21,608 nt of DNA, taken from Clostridia bacterium. Lineage in GTDB: Bacteria > Bacillota_A > Clostridia > Oscillospirales > CAG-272. Every line of letters begins with the position of its first letter. Position 1 is the first letter of the stretch. The stretch spans positions 1 to 21,608 of the forward strand of contig JAFUJS010000028.1 of assembly GCA_017468115.1 (NCBI GenBank), written 5' to 3'. The notes beneath the pieces are model-generated. The model was not told the DNA's origin. It saw only the letters and a list, made by a program, of their open reading frames with translations, and did not search any database. Shown piece by piece: positions 14,423 to 21,608 of this stretch. The position numbers and the translations under genes are program-made.

Positions 14423-16162
14423 ATGGCAGAAAAGAGAATAATGCTTGGAAACGAGGCTATTGCCCGTGGCGCATACGAGGCAGGAGTTAAGGTTAGCAGC
14501 TCCTATCCCGGCACACCAAGCACAGAAATCAGTGAATTTTTAGCAAAATATGATGAGGTATATACAGAGTGGGCGCCAAACGAAAAGGTTGCCCTTGAGG
14601 TTGCGGCAGGCTCGGCTATTGCAGGCGTGCGCTCTATGGCTTGTATGAAGCACGTAGGACTAAATGTTGCCTCTGACCCTCTATATACCCTTGCATACAC
14701 AGGCATTAACGCAGGACTTGTTATTGTTGTTGCTGACGACCCGGGTATTGCCAGCTCACAAAACGAGCAGGATACAAGAATGATTGCAAGAAGCGCTCAT
14801 TTACCACTTGTGGAGCCGGCAGACAGCAGCGAGGCAAAGGAGTATTTCAAGTACGCCTTTGAGCTTAGCGAAAAATACGATACACCCGTTATTTTCAGAA
14901 CAACCACAAAGCTTTCTCACTCTCAAAGCGTTGTTGACCTGTGTGAAAGAGTGGAGGTAGAGGACAAGGTATACGAAAGAAGCGTGCCTAAGTACGTTAT
15001 GATGCCTGCATCCGCTATCGGCAGACACAAGGTGGTTGAGGCAAGAGAGGACAAGATGGCTCTTGATGCCCCGGACTTCCCAATTAACAGAGTTGAATAT
15101 AACGACAAGAAAATCGGCTTTATTACCTCAGGCGTGCCCTATCAGTATGTTAAGGAGGCTTGCCCTAATGCAAGCGTTTTGAAGCTGGGTGTAATCAACC
15201 CACTGCCTAAGGCTCTTATTGAGGAATTTGTGAAAGAGGTAGAAACGGTTTACATCTTTGAGGAGCTGGAGCCTGTTATCGAGGAGCAGGTAAGAGCCTG
15301 GGGACTTAATGTAAAGGGCAAGGAGCTGTTTACAAAGCAGGGCGAATACAGCGCAAATATGCTTAAAAAGGTGCTCTTTGATGAAGAGGTGTGCGCCTTT
15401 ACTAAGGCAGAGGCACCGGCACGTCCGCCAATTCTTTGTCCGGGCTGTCCACACAGAAGCGTATTTTCCGTTCTTAATAAGCTGAAGATACACGCAGCAG
15501 GCGACATCGGCTGTTATACCCTTGGCGCAGTTGCTCCACTCAGCGTTATTGATACAACAATTTGTATGGGCTCATCTATTTCCCTGCTTCACGGTATGGA
15601 AAAGGCAAAGGGCAAGGAGTACATAAAGAATTGGGTTGCTACTATCGGCGACTCCACCTTCCTTCATACAGGCGTAAACTCACTTATCAATATGGTTTAC
15701 AACAAGTCCACAGGCACAGTTATGATTCTTGACAACCGTACAACAGGTATGACAGGACATCAGGAGCATGCGGCAACAGGCAAGACATTAAAGGGCGAGG
15801 ACACATATGCTATTGACCTGGCAGAGCTTTGCCGTAGCATGGGCGTTCCAAGCGTTATTGAAATCAATGCCTTTGACGTTAGCGGACTTGAGAGCGTAAT
15901 TAAGGAAAGCGTAAAGAGCGACACACTTACAGTTATTATCGCAAAAGCGCCTTGCGCACTTTTGAAGGGTCAGAAATTCCCATTCAAGTGCAAGGTTGAC
16001 AGCGAGAAATGTAAAAAGTGTGGCATGTGCATGAAGATAGGCTGTCCTGCAATGACCAAGGCAGAGGACGGCACAGTAAAAATTGACGAGGCTATGTGTA
16101 ACGGCTGCGGACTTTGCAAGAGCTACTGCAAGTTTGGCGCTATTTCACAGGTTGAGAGATGA
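14423..16162 (+). CDS. iorA: Indolepyruvate ferredoxin oxidoreductase, alpha subunit
   Basis: 579 residues. It oxidatively decarboxylates aryl-2-oxoacids (indolepyruvate, phenylpyruvate, hydroxyphenylpyruvate) to arylacetyl-CoA, passing electrons to ferredoxin; it is cytoplasmic and pairs with IorB. The start MAEKRIMLGNEAIARG is set by AAAGGAG (14406-14412). The N-terminal pyrimidine-binding domain shows YPGTPSTEISEFL. The TPP-binding region has CPGCPHRSVF and GDIGCYTLGA (from residue 360) and later GDSTFLHTG. Two 4Fe-4S clusters close the protein: C530, C533, C536, C541 and C559, C562, C565, C569. The length is close to that usual for the family. It overlaps the iorB leader; the first ATG of the iorB frame overlaps its TGA. 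Confidence 0.96.
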   Translation: MAEKRIMLGNEAIARGAYEAGVKVSSSYPGTPSTEISEFLAKYDEVYTEWAPNEKVALEVAAGSAIAGVRSMACMKHVGLNVASDPLYTLAYTGINAGLVIVVADDPGIASSQNEQDTRMIARSAHLPLVEPADSSEAKEYFKYAFELSEKYDTPVIFRTTTKLSHSQSVVDLCERVEVEDKVYERSVPKYVMMPASAIGRHKVVEAREDKMALDAPDFPINRVEYNDKKIGFITSGVPYQYVKEACPNASVLKLGVINPLPKALIEEFVKEVETVYIFEELEPVIEEQVRAWGLNVKGKELFTKQGEYSANMLKKVLFDEEVCAFTKAEAPARPPILCPGCPHRSVFSVLNKLKIHAAGDIGCYTLGAVAPLSVIDTTICMGSSISLLHGMEKAKGKEYIKNWVATIGDSTFLHTGVNSLINMVYNKSTGTVMILDNRTTGMTGHQEHAATGKTLKGEDTYAIDLAELCRSMGVPSVIEINAFDVSGLESVIKESVKSDTLTVIIAKAPCALLKGQKFPFKCKVDSEKCKKCGMCMKIGCPAMTKAEDGTVKIDEAMCNGCGLCKSYCKFGAISQVER

Positions 16163-16176
16163 GGGGGGCGACGATT

Positions 16177-16737
16177 ATGAATATAATGGTAGTTGGCGTT
16201 GGCGGACAAGGCACACTTCTCACCAGCAGAATTATCGGTAAGACTGCCCTTCAGGGTGGCTACGATGTTAAGCTTTCAGAGGTGCACGGAATGGCACAGC
16301 GTGGCGGTAGCGTTGTTACCTTTGTAAGATTCGGCACTAAGGTTTACGAGCCTGTTTGCGAGGAGGGCACGGTTGACGTGCTTATCTCCTTTGAAAGGCT
16401 TGAGGCGCTAAGATACGCGCACTTCCTAAAGCCGGAGGGCACACTCATTGTAAACGACACAAGAATTGACCCAATGACAGTAGTTATCGGCGCTAAGGAA
16501 TACCCAAAGGATATTCTTAGCACGCTTGCAAAAAACCACAAGCTCTACACCATAGATGCAGGCAGCATAGCAAGGGAAATAGGCAACTCCAAGGTGCTGA
16601 ATACAGTAGTTCTTGGCGCATCCGCAAAGCATATCGGCTTTGAAAAAGAGGATTGGCTAAGGGTGCTTGAGGCAACTGTACCACCAAAAACCATAGAAAT
16701 CAACAAAAAAGCTTTTGAATTAGGATATGAGGCATAA
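16177..16737 (+). CDS. iorB: Indolepyruvate ferredoxin oxidoreductase, beta subunit
   Basis: 186 residues, the gamma-type catalytic partner of IorA. The start at 16177 is preferred because GAGGGGGG (16161-16168) lies 8 bases upstream and the protein then begins [13 protein letters not shown], the conserved first strand and loop (GVGGQG 7-12). An alternative ATG at 16159 would add six residues. [20 protein letters not shown] is the family hallmark. The end [16 protein letters not shown] to [13 protein letters not shown] is complete. The second paaK starts 1 base after the stop, implying one transcript and matched amounts. Confidence 0.95.
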   Translation: MNIMVVGVGGQGTLLTSRIIGKTALQGGYDVKLSEVHGMAQRGGSVVTFVRFGTKVYEPVCEEGTVDVLISFERLEALRYAHFLKPEGTLIVNDTRIDPMTVVIGAKEYPKDILSTLAKNHKLYTIDAGSIAREIGNSKVLNTVVLGASAKHIGFEKEDWLRVLEATVPPKTIEINKKAFELGYEA

Positions 16738-16738
16738 T

Positions 16739-18037
16739 ATGATTTGGAATAAAGAAATGGAATGTATGTCCAATGAGGACAAGAAAAAGCTACAAAGCGA
16801 AAGACTTATAAAGCTGGTAAAATATGTTTACGAAAACGTAGAATTTTACCGCAAGAGGATGGATGAGCACGGGGTTAAGCCGGAGGACATTAAGTCCATT
16901 GACGACATTACCAAGCTCCCATACACCACAAAGGACGACCTTCGTGATACATACCCCTTCGGACTGTTTGCCGCTGACCACAAGGATATTGTAAGAATAC
17001 ACGCATCCTCAGGTACAACAGGTAAGGCAACGGTTGTTTGCTACACCCAATACGATATCGACGTTTGGAGCGAGTGCGTTGCACGCTGTATGGCTATGGC
17101 AGGCGTAACAAACGAGGACATTATTCAGGTTGCCTATGGCTATGGACTATTTACAGGCGGTCTTGGCGCACACTACGGCGCTGAAAAGCTTGGCGCTATG
17201 GTTGTTCCAATGAGCACAGGTAACTCAAAGAAGCTGACAACAATGATGGTTGACTTTGGCGCAACCGCAATTGCCTGCACACCATCATATCTTCTTCACC
17301 TTTCCGAGGTTTTAAGAGACGAGGGCAACCTTGACAAAATCAAGCTAAAGACAGCAATTTGCGGAGCTGAGCCTTGGACAGAGAAGATGAGACACGAGAT
17401 TGAAACCCGTCTTAACATCTCCGCCCACGACATATACGGACTTTCCGAGATTATGGGTCCGGGTGTTGCCTGCGACTGTAAGGAGCATGCAGGACTTCAT
17501 ATCTGCGACGACCATTTCTATCCGGAAATCATTGATGCAAAAACTCTTGAGCCGGTAGCAGACGGAGAAACCGGCGAGCTTGTATTTACAACTCTGACAA
17601 AAGAGGGTATTCCTCTTATTCGTTACAGAACAAAGGATTTAACCAGCATCACAAGAGAAAAGTGCGCCTGTGGCAGAACAAGTCCACGTATTTCCCGCTT
17701 TAAGGGAAGAAGCGACGATATGCTTATTATTCGTGGCGTTAACGTATTCCCAAGCCAGGTTGAGGCTGCGCTTATCGAGGTTGAAGAGGTTACACCTCAC
17801 TATATGATGATAGTAGACAGAGAAAACAACCTTGACACTCTTGAAATTCAGGTTGAAATTGATGCAAAATACTACACCGACGAAATTCGTGGAATTGAAA
17901 AGCTAACCAAGAAGATTGGTCAGGTTATTCAAAGCGCCCTTGGCATCAGCGCAAAAATCAAGCTAATGGGTCCAAACTCACTAAAGCGCAGTGAGGGCAA
18001 GGCAGTTCACGTAATTGATAACAGAAAGCTATATTAA
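16739..18037 (+). CDS. paaK: Phenylacetate-CoA ligase family protein, copy 2
   Basis: 432 residues, starting [11 protein letters not shown], like copy 1 (MIWAREETLS). Motifs are intact: SSGTTGKAT (90-98), YGLSE (233-237), [30 protein letters not shown] and SEGKAVHV near the end. The ATG is 1 base after the iorB stop; an upstream AGGATATGAGG region gives a modest binding site. Having one PaaK on each side of IorAB suggests two specificities (for example phenyl- against indoleacetate), two directions, or a heteromer. In a fermenter the reaction may run from arylacetyl-CoA to free acid with energy conservation, but direction cannot be read from sequence. Confidence 0.93.
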   Translation: MIWNKEMECMSNEDKKKLQSERLIKLVKYVYENVEFYRKRMDEHGVKPEDIKSIDDITKLPYTTKDDLRDTYPFGLFAADHKDIVRIHASSGTTGKATVVCYTQYDIDVWSECVARCMAMAGVTNEDIIQVAYGYGLFTGGLGAHYGAEKLGAMVVPMSTGNSKKLTTMMVDFGATAIACTPSYLLHLSEVLRDEGNLDKIKLKTAICGAEPWTEKMRHEIETRLNISAHDIYGLSEIMGPGVACDCKEHAGLHICDDHFYPEIIDAKTLEPVADGETGELVFTTLTKEGIPLIRYRTKDLTSITREKCACGRTSPRISRFKGRSDDMLIIRGVNVFPSQVEAALIEVEEVTPHYMMIVDRENNLDTLEIQVEIDAKYYTDEIRGIEKLTKKIGQVIQSALGISAKIKLMGPNSLKRSEGKAVHVIDNRKLY

Positions 18038-18050
18038 AGGAGAAAAGGCT

Positions 18051-18479
18051 ATGACAGTAAATCAGGTATCCGTTTTTATTGAAAACAGACAGGGCAGACT
18101 TGGACAGGTGCTTAATGTTTTGAAGGAGAACGACATAAACATTTTGTCAATCAGCTTGGCTGATACAGCAGAATATGGTCTTTTAAGACTTATTGTAAAT
18201 AAGCCTGAGGAGGCAAAGGACGTGCTTCTTAAGGCAGGCTTTTCCAGCCTTCTTACGGAGGTGCTCATAATCAAGGTGCCACACAAAACAGGCGCCTTGC
18301 AGCAAATCCTTGACGTTATTGCTAAGGAAAATATCAGCATTGAATACATGTATGGCTTGAGCGTTGAAACAACAGACGCATCAATCGTTATGAAGACAAA
18401 CGAGCTTGATAAGGCTTGCCAAATTCTCAAAAACAGCCACATCGGCACAATGTCAAGTAAGGAAATTGCATCTCTTTAA
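18051..18479 (+). CDS. Tandem ACT-domain protein, probable aromatic amino-acid sensor
   Basis: 142 residues made almost wholly of two ACT domains: the first from ~4 to 70 (VSVFIENRQGRLGQVLNVL, typical ligand-binding turn), the second from ~72 to 140 (VLIIKVPHKTGALQQILDVI). The ATG at 18051 has AAAGGAG (18036-18042) 8 bases upstream, overlapping the paaK stop; a longer frame from 18015 lies inside paaK. Stand-alone tandem ACT proteins commonly accompany paaK/ior genes. ACT domains bind amino acids, so allosteric control of the ligases or the oxidoreductase is a reasonable inference. No DNA-binding domain is present. Confidence 0.9.
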   Translation: MTVNQVSVFIENRQGRLGQVLNVLKENDINILSISLADTAEYGLLRLIVNKPEEAKDVLLKAGFSSLLTEVLIIKVPHKTGALQQILDVIAKENISIEYMYGLSVETTDASIVMKTNELDKACQILKNSHIGTMSSKEIASL

Positions 18480-18483
18480 TAAA

Positions 18484-19299
18484 ATGATTATAGATTTTCA
18501 TACCCATATTTTCCCTGACAAAATTGCAGGGGCAACAATTAAGGCCCTTTCCGAAAATGCAAGCATACCTGCCCATAGTGATGGCACTATGGCGGGGCTG
18601 CTTTCCTCTATGGAAAAGTCCGGCGTTAATATTTCTATCAATTTGCCTGTGGTAACAAGACCCAAGCAAATGGATAGCATAAACGCTTTTGCACAGCAGA
18701 TAAACAGGGAAAGAGCGACACAGGGTGGTATTATTTCCTTTGCAGGCATCCACCCGGACACAGAGGACACAGACCTTTGGCTTGAAAAAATCAAGGGGCA
18801 GGGCTTTCTTGGAATAAAGCTTCATCCCGACTATCAGGGCGTATTCTTTGACGACCCAAGATATATAAAAATTCTGAAAAAGGCAAAGGAGCTTGACCTA
18901 ATTACCGTTACCCACGCAGGACTTGACGGTGCCTTTGTGGGACAGGAGATAAAATGCACCCCTAGGCGTGTAATTTCAGCTCTTGACAAAATAGGTGGCT
19001 ACGACAGGCTTGTGCTTGCCCACCTTGGCGGAAACGAGCTTTACTCGGAGGTTTATGAGCTTTTGGCAGGAGAGGACGTTTATTTTGACACCTCTTACGT
19101 GCTGAAATCAACCTCAAGGGATGACCTTTGCCGTATGGTAGAAAGGCACGGAGAGGACAAAATTCTCTTTGCCACCGACAGCCCCTGGCAGGACCAGGGC
19201 GAAATGATAGATATTCTTCGTGGCTACGACCTCGGTGCGCTTGCCACAGATAAAATCCTTTCAAAAAACGCAATAAAACTAATAGGTGAAATATGTTAA
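18484..19299 (+). CDS. Amidohydrolase-family metal-dependent hydrolase
   Basis: 271 residues beginning MIIDFHTHIFPDKIAG, 4 bases after the ACT stop. The binding site is weak, so translational coupling is likely. The metal-ligand pattern of the amidohydrolase TIM barrel is visible: H6 and H8 (DFHTH), GIKLHP (K112, H114), H144 (VTHAG), H180 (LAHLGG) and D232 (LFATDSPW). It fits the amidohydrolase-2/TatD-like group, whose members include hydrolases and non-oxidative decarboxylases. No signal peptide is seen. The substrate is unknown; its place between an ACT sensor and an aminotransferase suggests an aromatic or amino-acid-derived compound, but this is not certain. It overlaps the aminotransferase gene by 7 bases. 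Confidence 0.85.
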   Translation: MIIDFHTHIFPDKIAGATIKALSENASIPAHSDGTMAGLLSSMEKSGVNISINLPVVTRPKQMDSINAFAQQINRERATQGGIISFAGIHPDTEDTDLWLEKIKGQGFLGIKLHPDYQGVFFDDPRYIKILKKAKELDLITVTHAGLDGAFVGQEIKCTPRRVISALDKIGGYDRLVLAHLGGNELYSEVYELLAGEDVYFDTSYVLKSTSRDDLCRMVERHGEDKILFATDSPWQDQGEMIDILRGYDLGALATDKILSKNAIKLIGEIC

Positions 19300-20480
19300 A
19301 CGAAAAAATGTATGGCTTAGGCAGTAAGCGTTCAGTTATTCGTGAGATTTTTGAATACTGTAAGGCTCGTGCCAATGAAATCGGGGCAGACAAGGTTTTT
19401 GACTTTAGTATCGGAAACCCAAGCGTTCCTGCTCCAAAGGAAATAAATGATGCAATAGTAGAGCTTGCAAGAAATGAAAGCTCTGTGCTTTTGCACGGCT
19501 ACACCTCTGCGCAGGGCGACCTTGGCGTAAGAATGGCAATTGCCAACGAAATTAACGAAAAATTCGGCGCAGGCGTAAATGAAAACTCCATTTATATGAC
19601 CTGCGGTGCTGCCGCATCACTTACAATTTCATTAAAGGCTCTTTTAAATCCGGGGGATGAGTGCGTGGTTTTTGCCCCCTTCTTTACAGAGTATCGTGTC
19701 TTTGTTGAAAACGCAGGCGGCACTCTTGTTGTGTCAGAGCCTATGGAGAAAACCTTCCAGATTGACACAGAGGACCTGGCAAGTAAAATTACAGAAAAAA
19801 CAAGGGCGGTTATTGTAAACTCTCCAAACAACCCAAGCGGAGTTGTTTACAGCGAGGACACAATCAAGGCTCTTTGCAGGGTTCTTGTGGACAAGCAAAG
19901 GGAATATGGAAATCCAATATACCTAATCGCTGACGAGCCATATAGAGAGCTTGTGTTTGATAACATTAAGGTACCATACCTTATGAATTACTACGATAAC
20001 ACTATCGTTTGCTATTCCTACTCAAAGGCTCTTTCCTTGCCGGGAGAGAGAATTGGCTATATTGCAGTAAGCCCTAAGGCACAGGACAGCCAAAGGGTAT
20101 ACCTTGCTGTGTGCGGTGCAGGCAGAAGCCTTGGCTATGTTTGTGCACCAAGCCTGTTCCAGCAGGTAATCAAGAAAACAATGGGCGCTAAGGTTGACGT
20201 AAATATTTACAAGGAAAACAGAGATATTTTGTATGGCGCACTTACCGAATATGGCTACGAGTGTGTTCATCCGGACGGCGCATTTTACCTCTTTGTAAAG
20301 GCGCTTGAGGAGGATGCCTATAAGTTTTTTGAAAAGGCAAAATCAAAGGAAATTTTGGTTGTGCCCTGCGACGACTTTGGTGTTAGCGGCTATGTAAGAA
20401 TTGCTTACTGTGTAGACAAGGAGCGCATAGTAAACGCACTTCCCGCCTTCAAGGCACTTTACGAGGAGTATAATAAATGA
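19293..20480 (+). CDS. PLP-dependent class I/II aminotransferase
   Basis: 395 residues of fold-type I. The cofactor lysine is K245 in SYSKALSLPGERIGY; other conserved points are NSPNNPSG (176-183), ADEPYREL (D214) and the carboxylate-binding Arg of GYVRIAY near the C-terminus. The start overlaps the upstream stop by 7 bases and has AGGTGA. Given IorAB and PaaK upstream, the likely role is conversion of Phe, Tyr or Trp to the 2-oxoacid used by IorAB, with 2-oxoglutarate as probable acceptor. Aspartate- or alanine-type specificity cannot be excluded from sequence. It also overlaps the next gene by 4 bases (ATGA). Confidence 0.92.
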   Translation: MLNEKMYGLGSKRSVIREIFEYCKARANEIGADKVFDFSIGNPSVPAPKEINDAIVELARNESSVLLHGYTSAQGDLGVRMAIANEINEKFGAGVNENSIYMTCGAAASLTISLKALLNPGDECVVFAPFFTEYRVFVENAGGTLVVSEPMEKTFQIDTEDLASKITEKTRAVIVNSPNNPSGVVYSEDTIKALCRVLVDKQREYGNPIYLIADEPYRELVFDNIKVPYLMNYYDNTIVCYSYSKALSLPGERIGYIAVSPKAQDSQRVYLAVCGAGRSLGYVCAPSLFQQVIKKTMGAKVDVNIYKENRDILYGALTEYGYECVHPDGAFYLFVKALEEDAYKFFEKAKSKEILVVPCDDFGVSGYVRIAYCVDKERIVNALPAFKALYEEYNK

Positions 20481-21001
20481 AGAAAATATTGTTAGTAGCA
20501 TCAGCTATTATACTTGTCTTTGCCTTGCTTTGTAGCTGTGGCAGCACCGTTACATATGAGGAGAAGGTCCAGTATTACAAGGACCAAGGCTACGTTGAAA
20601 TAGGCGGAGTCGAGGAGATAAGAAATAGCTTTTCAAAATCCCTTAATGACCCACAGGCAAGGGTAGAGCCTGAGGGAGCGCCAAGCCTACTTTCCACAAC
20701 GGAAGACCCGGAGGAGCAGGGTGGGCAGATAGAAATCACCACAGGCATAGGAAACAGCTTTTTTGATAAGCTAAGCGGCTTTAGCGGACAGATTAATATC
20801 GCTCTTGGACTTGAGCTTTTTCAGCCGGAGCGTGGTGTTTTGCTAAAGCATACAGATAGCCTGAAGCAAATCAGCGTCGTGGAATTTGCCTCAGAGAAGG
20901 AAGCAGACGACTACTTAAGCACCCACGGGCTTATAGGCATCACCTACGAGCAAGAGGGCAAGGTGGTTACATTCTTCTTTTCGGGAAGTCTTTACTATTA
21001 A
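20477..21001 (+). CDS. Small lipoprotein of unknown function
   Basis: 174 residues. A basic-hydrophobic signal (MKKILLVASAIILVFALL) ends in the lipobox LCSC, with acylated C21, so it is anchored outside the membrane. The mature part begins with a polar stretch (YEEKVQYYKDQGYVEIGG), followed by an acidic linker and a compact C-terminal domain (GQINIALGLELFQ, VVEFASEKEADDYLSTHG). I recognise no family. Its ATG overlaps the aminotransferase stop (ATGA) and AGGAG lies upstream, so it is the last gene of the fermentation operon. A surface role linked to that pathway is possible but unsupported. Confidence 0.85.
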   Translation: MKKILLVASAIILVFALLCSCGSTVTYEEKVQYYKDQGYVEIGGVEEIRNSFSKSLNDPQARVEPEGAPSLLSTTEDPEEQGGQIEITTGIGNSFFDKLSGFSGQINIALGLELFQPERGVLLKHTDSLKQISVVEFASEKEADDYLSTHGLIGITYEQEGKVVTFFFSGSLYY

Positions 21002-21004
21002 AGA

Positions 21005-21031
21005 AAGAAGGCTTTGTGCCTTCTTTTTTTA
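21005..21031 (+). terminator. Terminator ending the fermentation operon
   Basis: AAAGAAGGC (21005-21013), loop TTTGT, GCCTTCTTT (21019-21027) and T to 21031. It begins 4 bases after the lipoprotein stop and is the first clear terminator since 12839. Confidence 0.9.
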
Positions 21032-21093
21032 TCGAAATTTGTAAGGCTGAATTTGTAATTTGCACAAAAAATTTTAGAGCAAAAAACAAAAAA

Positions 21094-21163
21094 TGTGCAA
21101 GTGTACAAAAGTTGTAAAAACCGTGTAAACGCCATTGATTTTTAACCTGGATTATATTATAAT
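21094..21163 (+). promoter_or_regulatory. Promoter of the second peptide locus with shared upstream box
   Basis: TTGATT (21135-21140), a 17-base spacer and TATAAT (21158-21163). The -35 and early spacer (TTGATTTTTAACCTG) match the promoter at 8029 at 14 of 15 bases. The box TGTGCANNTGTNCAAAA (21094-21110) is 41 bases before the -35, the same distance as there. An additional TTGCACA/TGTGCAA inverted pair (21060-21066, 21094-21100) overlaps the box on this copy only. Confidence 0.75.
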
Positions 21164-21203
21164 CTACCTTGTTTTTAAGTAGTTCGGCAAGGCAGGTAAC
21201 AAA

Positions 21204-21356
21204 ATGGCATATTCAGCACCCATATACAAAATAATAACCTTTGAGAGTGAGGACATAATGGCGGCAAGCCCCGGCGAGGATGTTTTCTTTCCCGCAGGCT
21301 TGAATTTTGACAGCGACAGGAGCAGCTCTGTTAACGCAAGCGACATTTTGGGTTAA
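21204..21356 (+). CDS. Small peptide, EDIM-x-AS family, member 2
   Basis: 50 residues, starting about 40 bases after a good -10. The binding site is modest (AAGGCAGG, 21189-21196). The front half (MAYSAPIYKIITFESEDIMA, then AS) aligns without gaps with the peptide at 12523 at 12 of 22 positions. The tail is acidic and Ser-rich (GEDVFFPAGLNFDSD, ending NASDILG) and unrelated in detail. There is no Cys, signal peptide or membrane helix. It has its own promoter and terminator. Conservation of the coded protein despite different surroundings, plus matching promoters, is the main evidence that it is real. Function unknown; see findings. Confidence 0.75.
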   Translation: MAYSAPIYKIITFESEDIMAASPGEDVFFPAGLNFDSDRSSSVNASDILG

Positions 21357-21368
21357 ATATAAAATAAG

Positions 21369-21399
21369 GAAACAGCTTTTTTCGGCTGTTTCTTTTTTT
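21369..21399 (+). terminator. Terminator after the second peptide gene
   Basis: GAAACAGC (21369-21376), 8-base loop, GCTGTTTC (21385-21392) and seven T (21393-21399). It lies between the peptide and the next lipoprotein gene. As no clear promoter follows it, partial read-through may supply that gene. Confidence 0.85.
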
Positions 21400-21486
21400 G
21401 TGAAAAAATTTCCAACCATTTTTCTTTTTTAATTGTCTTATTAGGTGAAGGGGCGAAAAATCGCCACGGAAGGGAGAAAAATAAAA

Positions 21487-21608
21487 ATGAAAAGATTATC
21501 ACTTGTATTCACAGCCGTACTCTTAACACTTTGTATGGCATTATCACTTGTGTCCTGTGCAGGGCTTACCACTCCACCTCAGGACGAAGAGGAGCTTTCC
21601 TACGTTGC
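21487..21608 (+). CDS. Lipoprotein, N-terminal part (runs off the window)
   Basis: Only the first 40 codons are present. AAGGGAG (21470-21476) lies 10 bases before the ATG. The signal (MKRLSLVFTAVLLTLCMA, then LSLVSC) ends in the lipobox LVSC with A after it, giving a lipid-anchored surface protein; the mature part starts AGLTTPPQDEEELSYV. The family cannot be told from this length. A small GGCGA/TCGCC stem (21452-21465) precedes the binding site. It is the second case here of an EDIM-x-AS peptide gene next to a gene for an exported protein. Confidence 0.8.
   Translation, partial: MKRLSLVFTAVLLTLCMALSLVSCAGLTTPPQDEEELSYV

Noticed and set aside
16159..16177. Earlier iorB start at 16159
   Set aside because: The strong GAGGGGGG site is 8 bases from 16177 and would lie inside the coding frame of the longer version; the conserved [12 protein letters not shown] start also matches the family.

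Overview
The window looks like part of a chromosome from an anaerobic Gram-positive gut-type Firmicute (class Clostridia, probably near Oscillospiraceae/Ruminococcaceae). This is inferred from AGGAGG-type ribosome binding sites, sigma-A-like promoters with 17-18 bp spacers, many hairpin-plus-T-tract terminators, lipobox lipoproteins, a YitT protein and a ferredoxin-dependent 2-oxoacid oxidoreductase. No rRNA or tRNA gene is visible, so the species cannot be fixed.

Layout. (1) 2-1217: the 3' end of an RHS/YD-repeat protein whose variable C-terminal domain follows the DPLGR boundary, then an overlapping membrane-protein gene (candidate immunity gene) broken by a frameshift at an A7 run. A cluster of GAGACAGGGG repeats lies across the broken gene's 3' end. 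(2) 1318-4437, minus strand: an MFS transporter and a glycoside hydrolase family 2 enzyme in one operon. (3) 4441-6430, minus strand: a YitT-family membrane protein with a consensus promoter, and an aquaporin with a cre-like site in its leader. (4) 6533-7895: a eukaryote-type NADP isocitrate dehydrogenase with its own promoter and terminator. (5) 7896-12700: a 327-base intergenic region, a 1460-residue secreted beta-helix protein and a 47-residue peptide gene directly behind it. (6) 12753-21031: a long co-directional run made of a transporter remnant, paaK, iorA, iorB, a second paaK, an ACT-domain gene, an amidohydrolase, an aminotransferase and a lipoprotein, with overlaps or gaps of a few to about 16 bases. 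(7) 21135-21608: a second small peptide gene and the start of another lipoprotein.

How the genes work together. Region 6 is a coherent aromatic amino-acid fermentation module: transamination to arylpyruvates, ferredoxin-linked oxidative decarboxylation to arylacetyl-CoA by IorAB, and interconversion of arylacetyl-CoA and arylacetate by one or both PaaK ligases, with an ACT protein as likely amino-acid sensor.

The most unusual signal links regions 5 and 7. The two small peptides are paralogues (12 of the first 22 residues identical, both with EDIM-x-AS), and their transcription units start from promoters sharing two sequence boxes at identical spacing. This suggests a small co-regulated family of peptides associated with secreted proteins. 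I do not recognise it as a named system.
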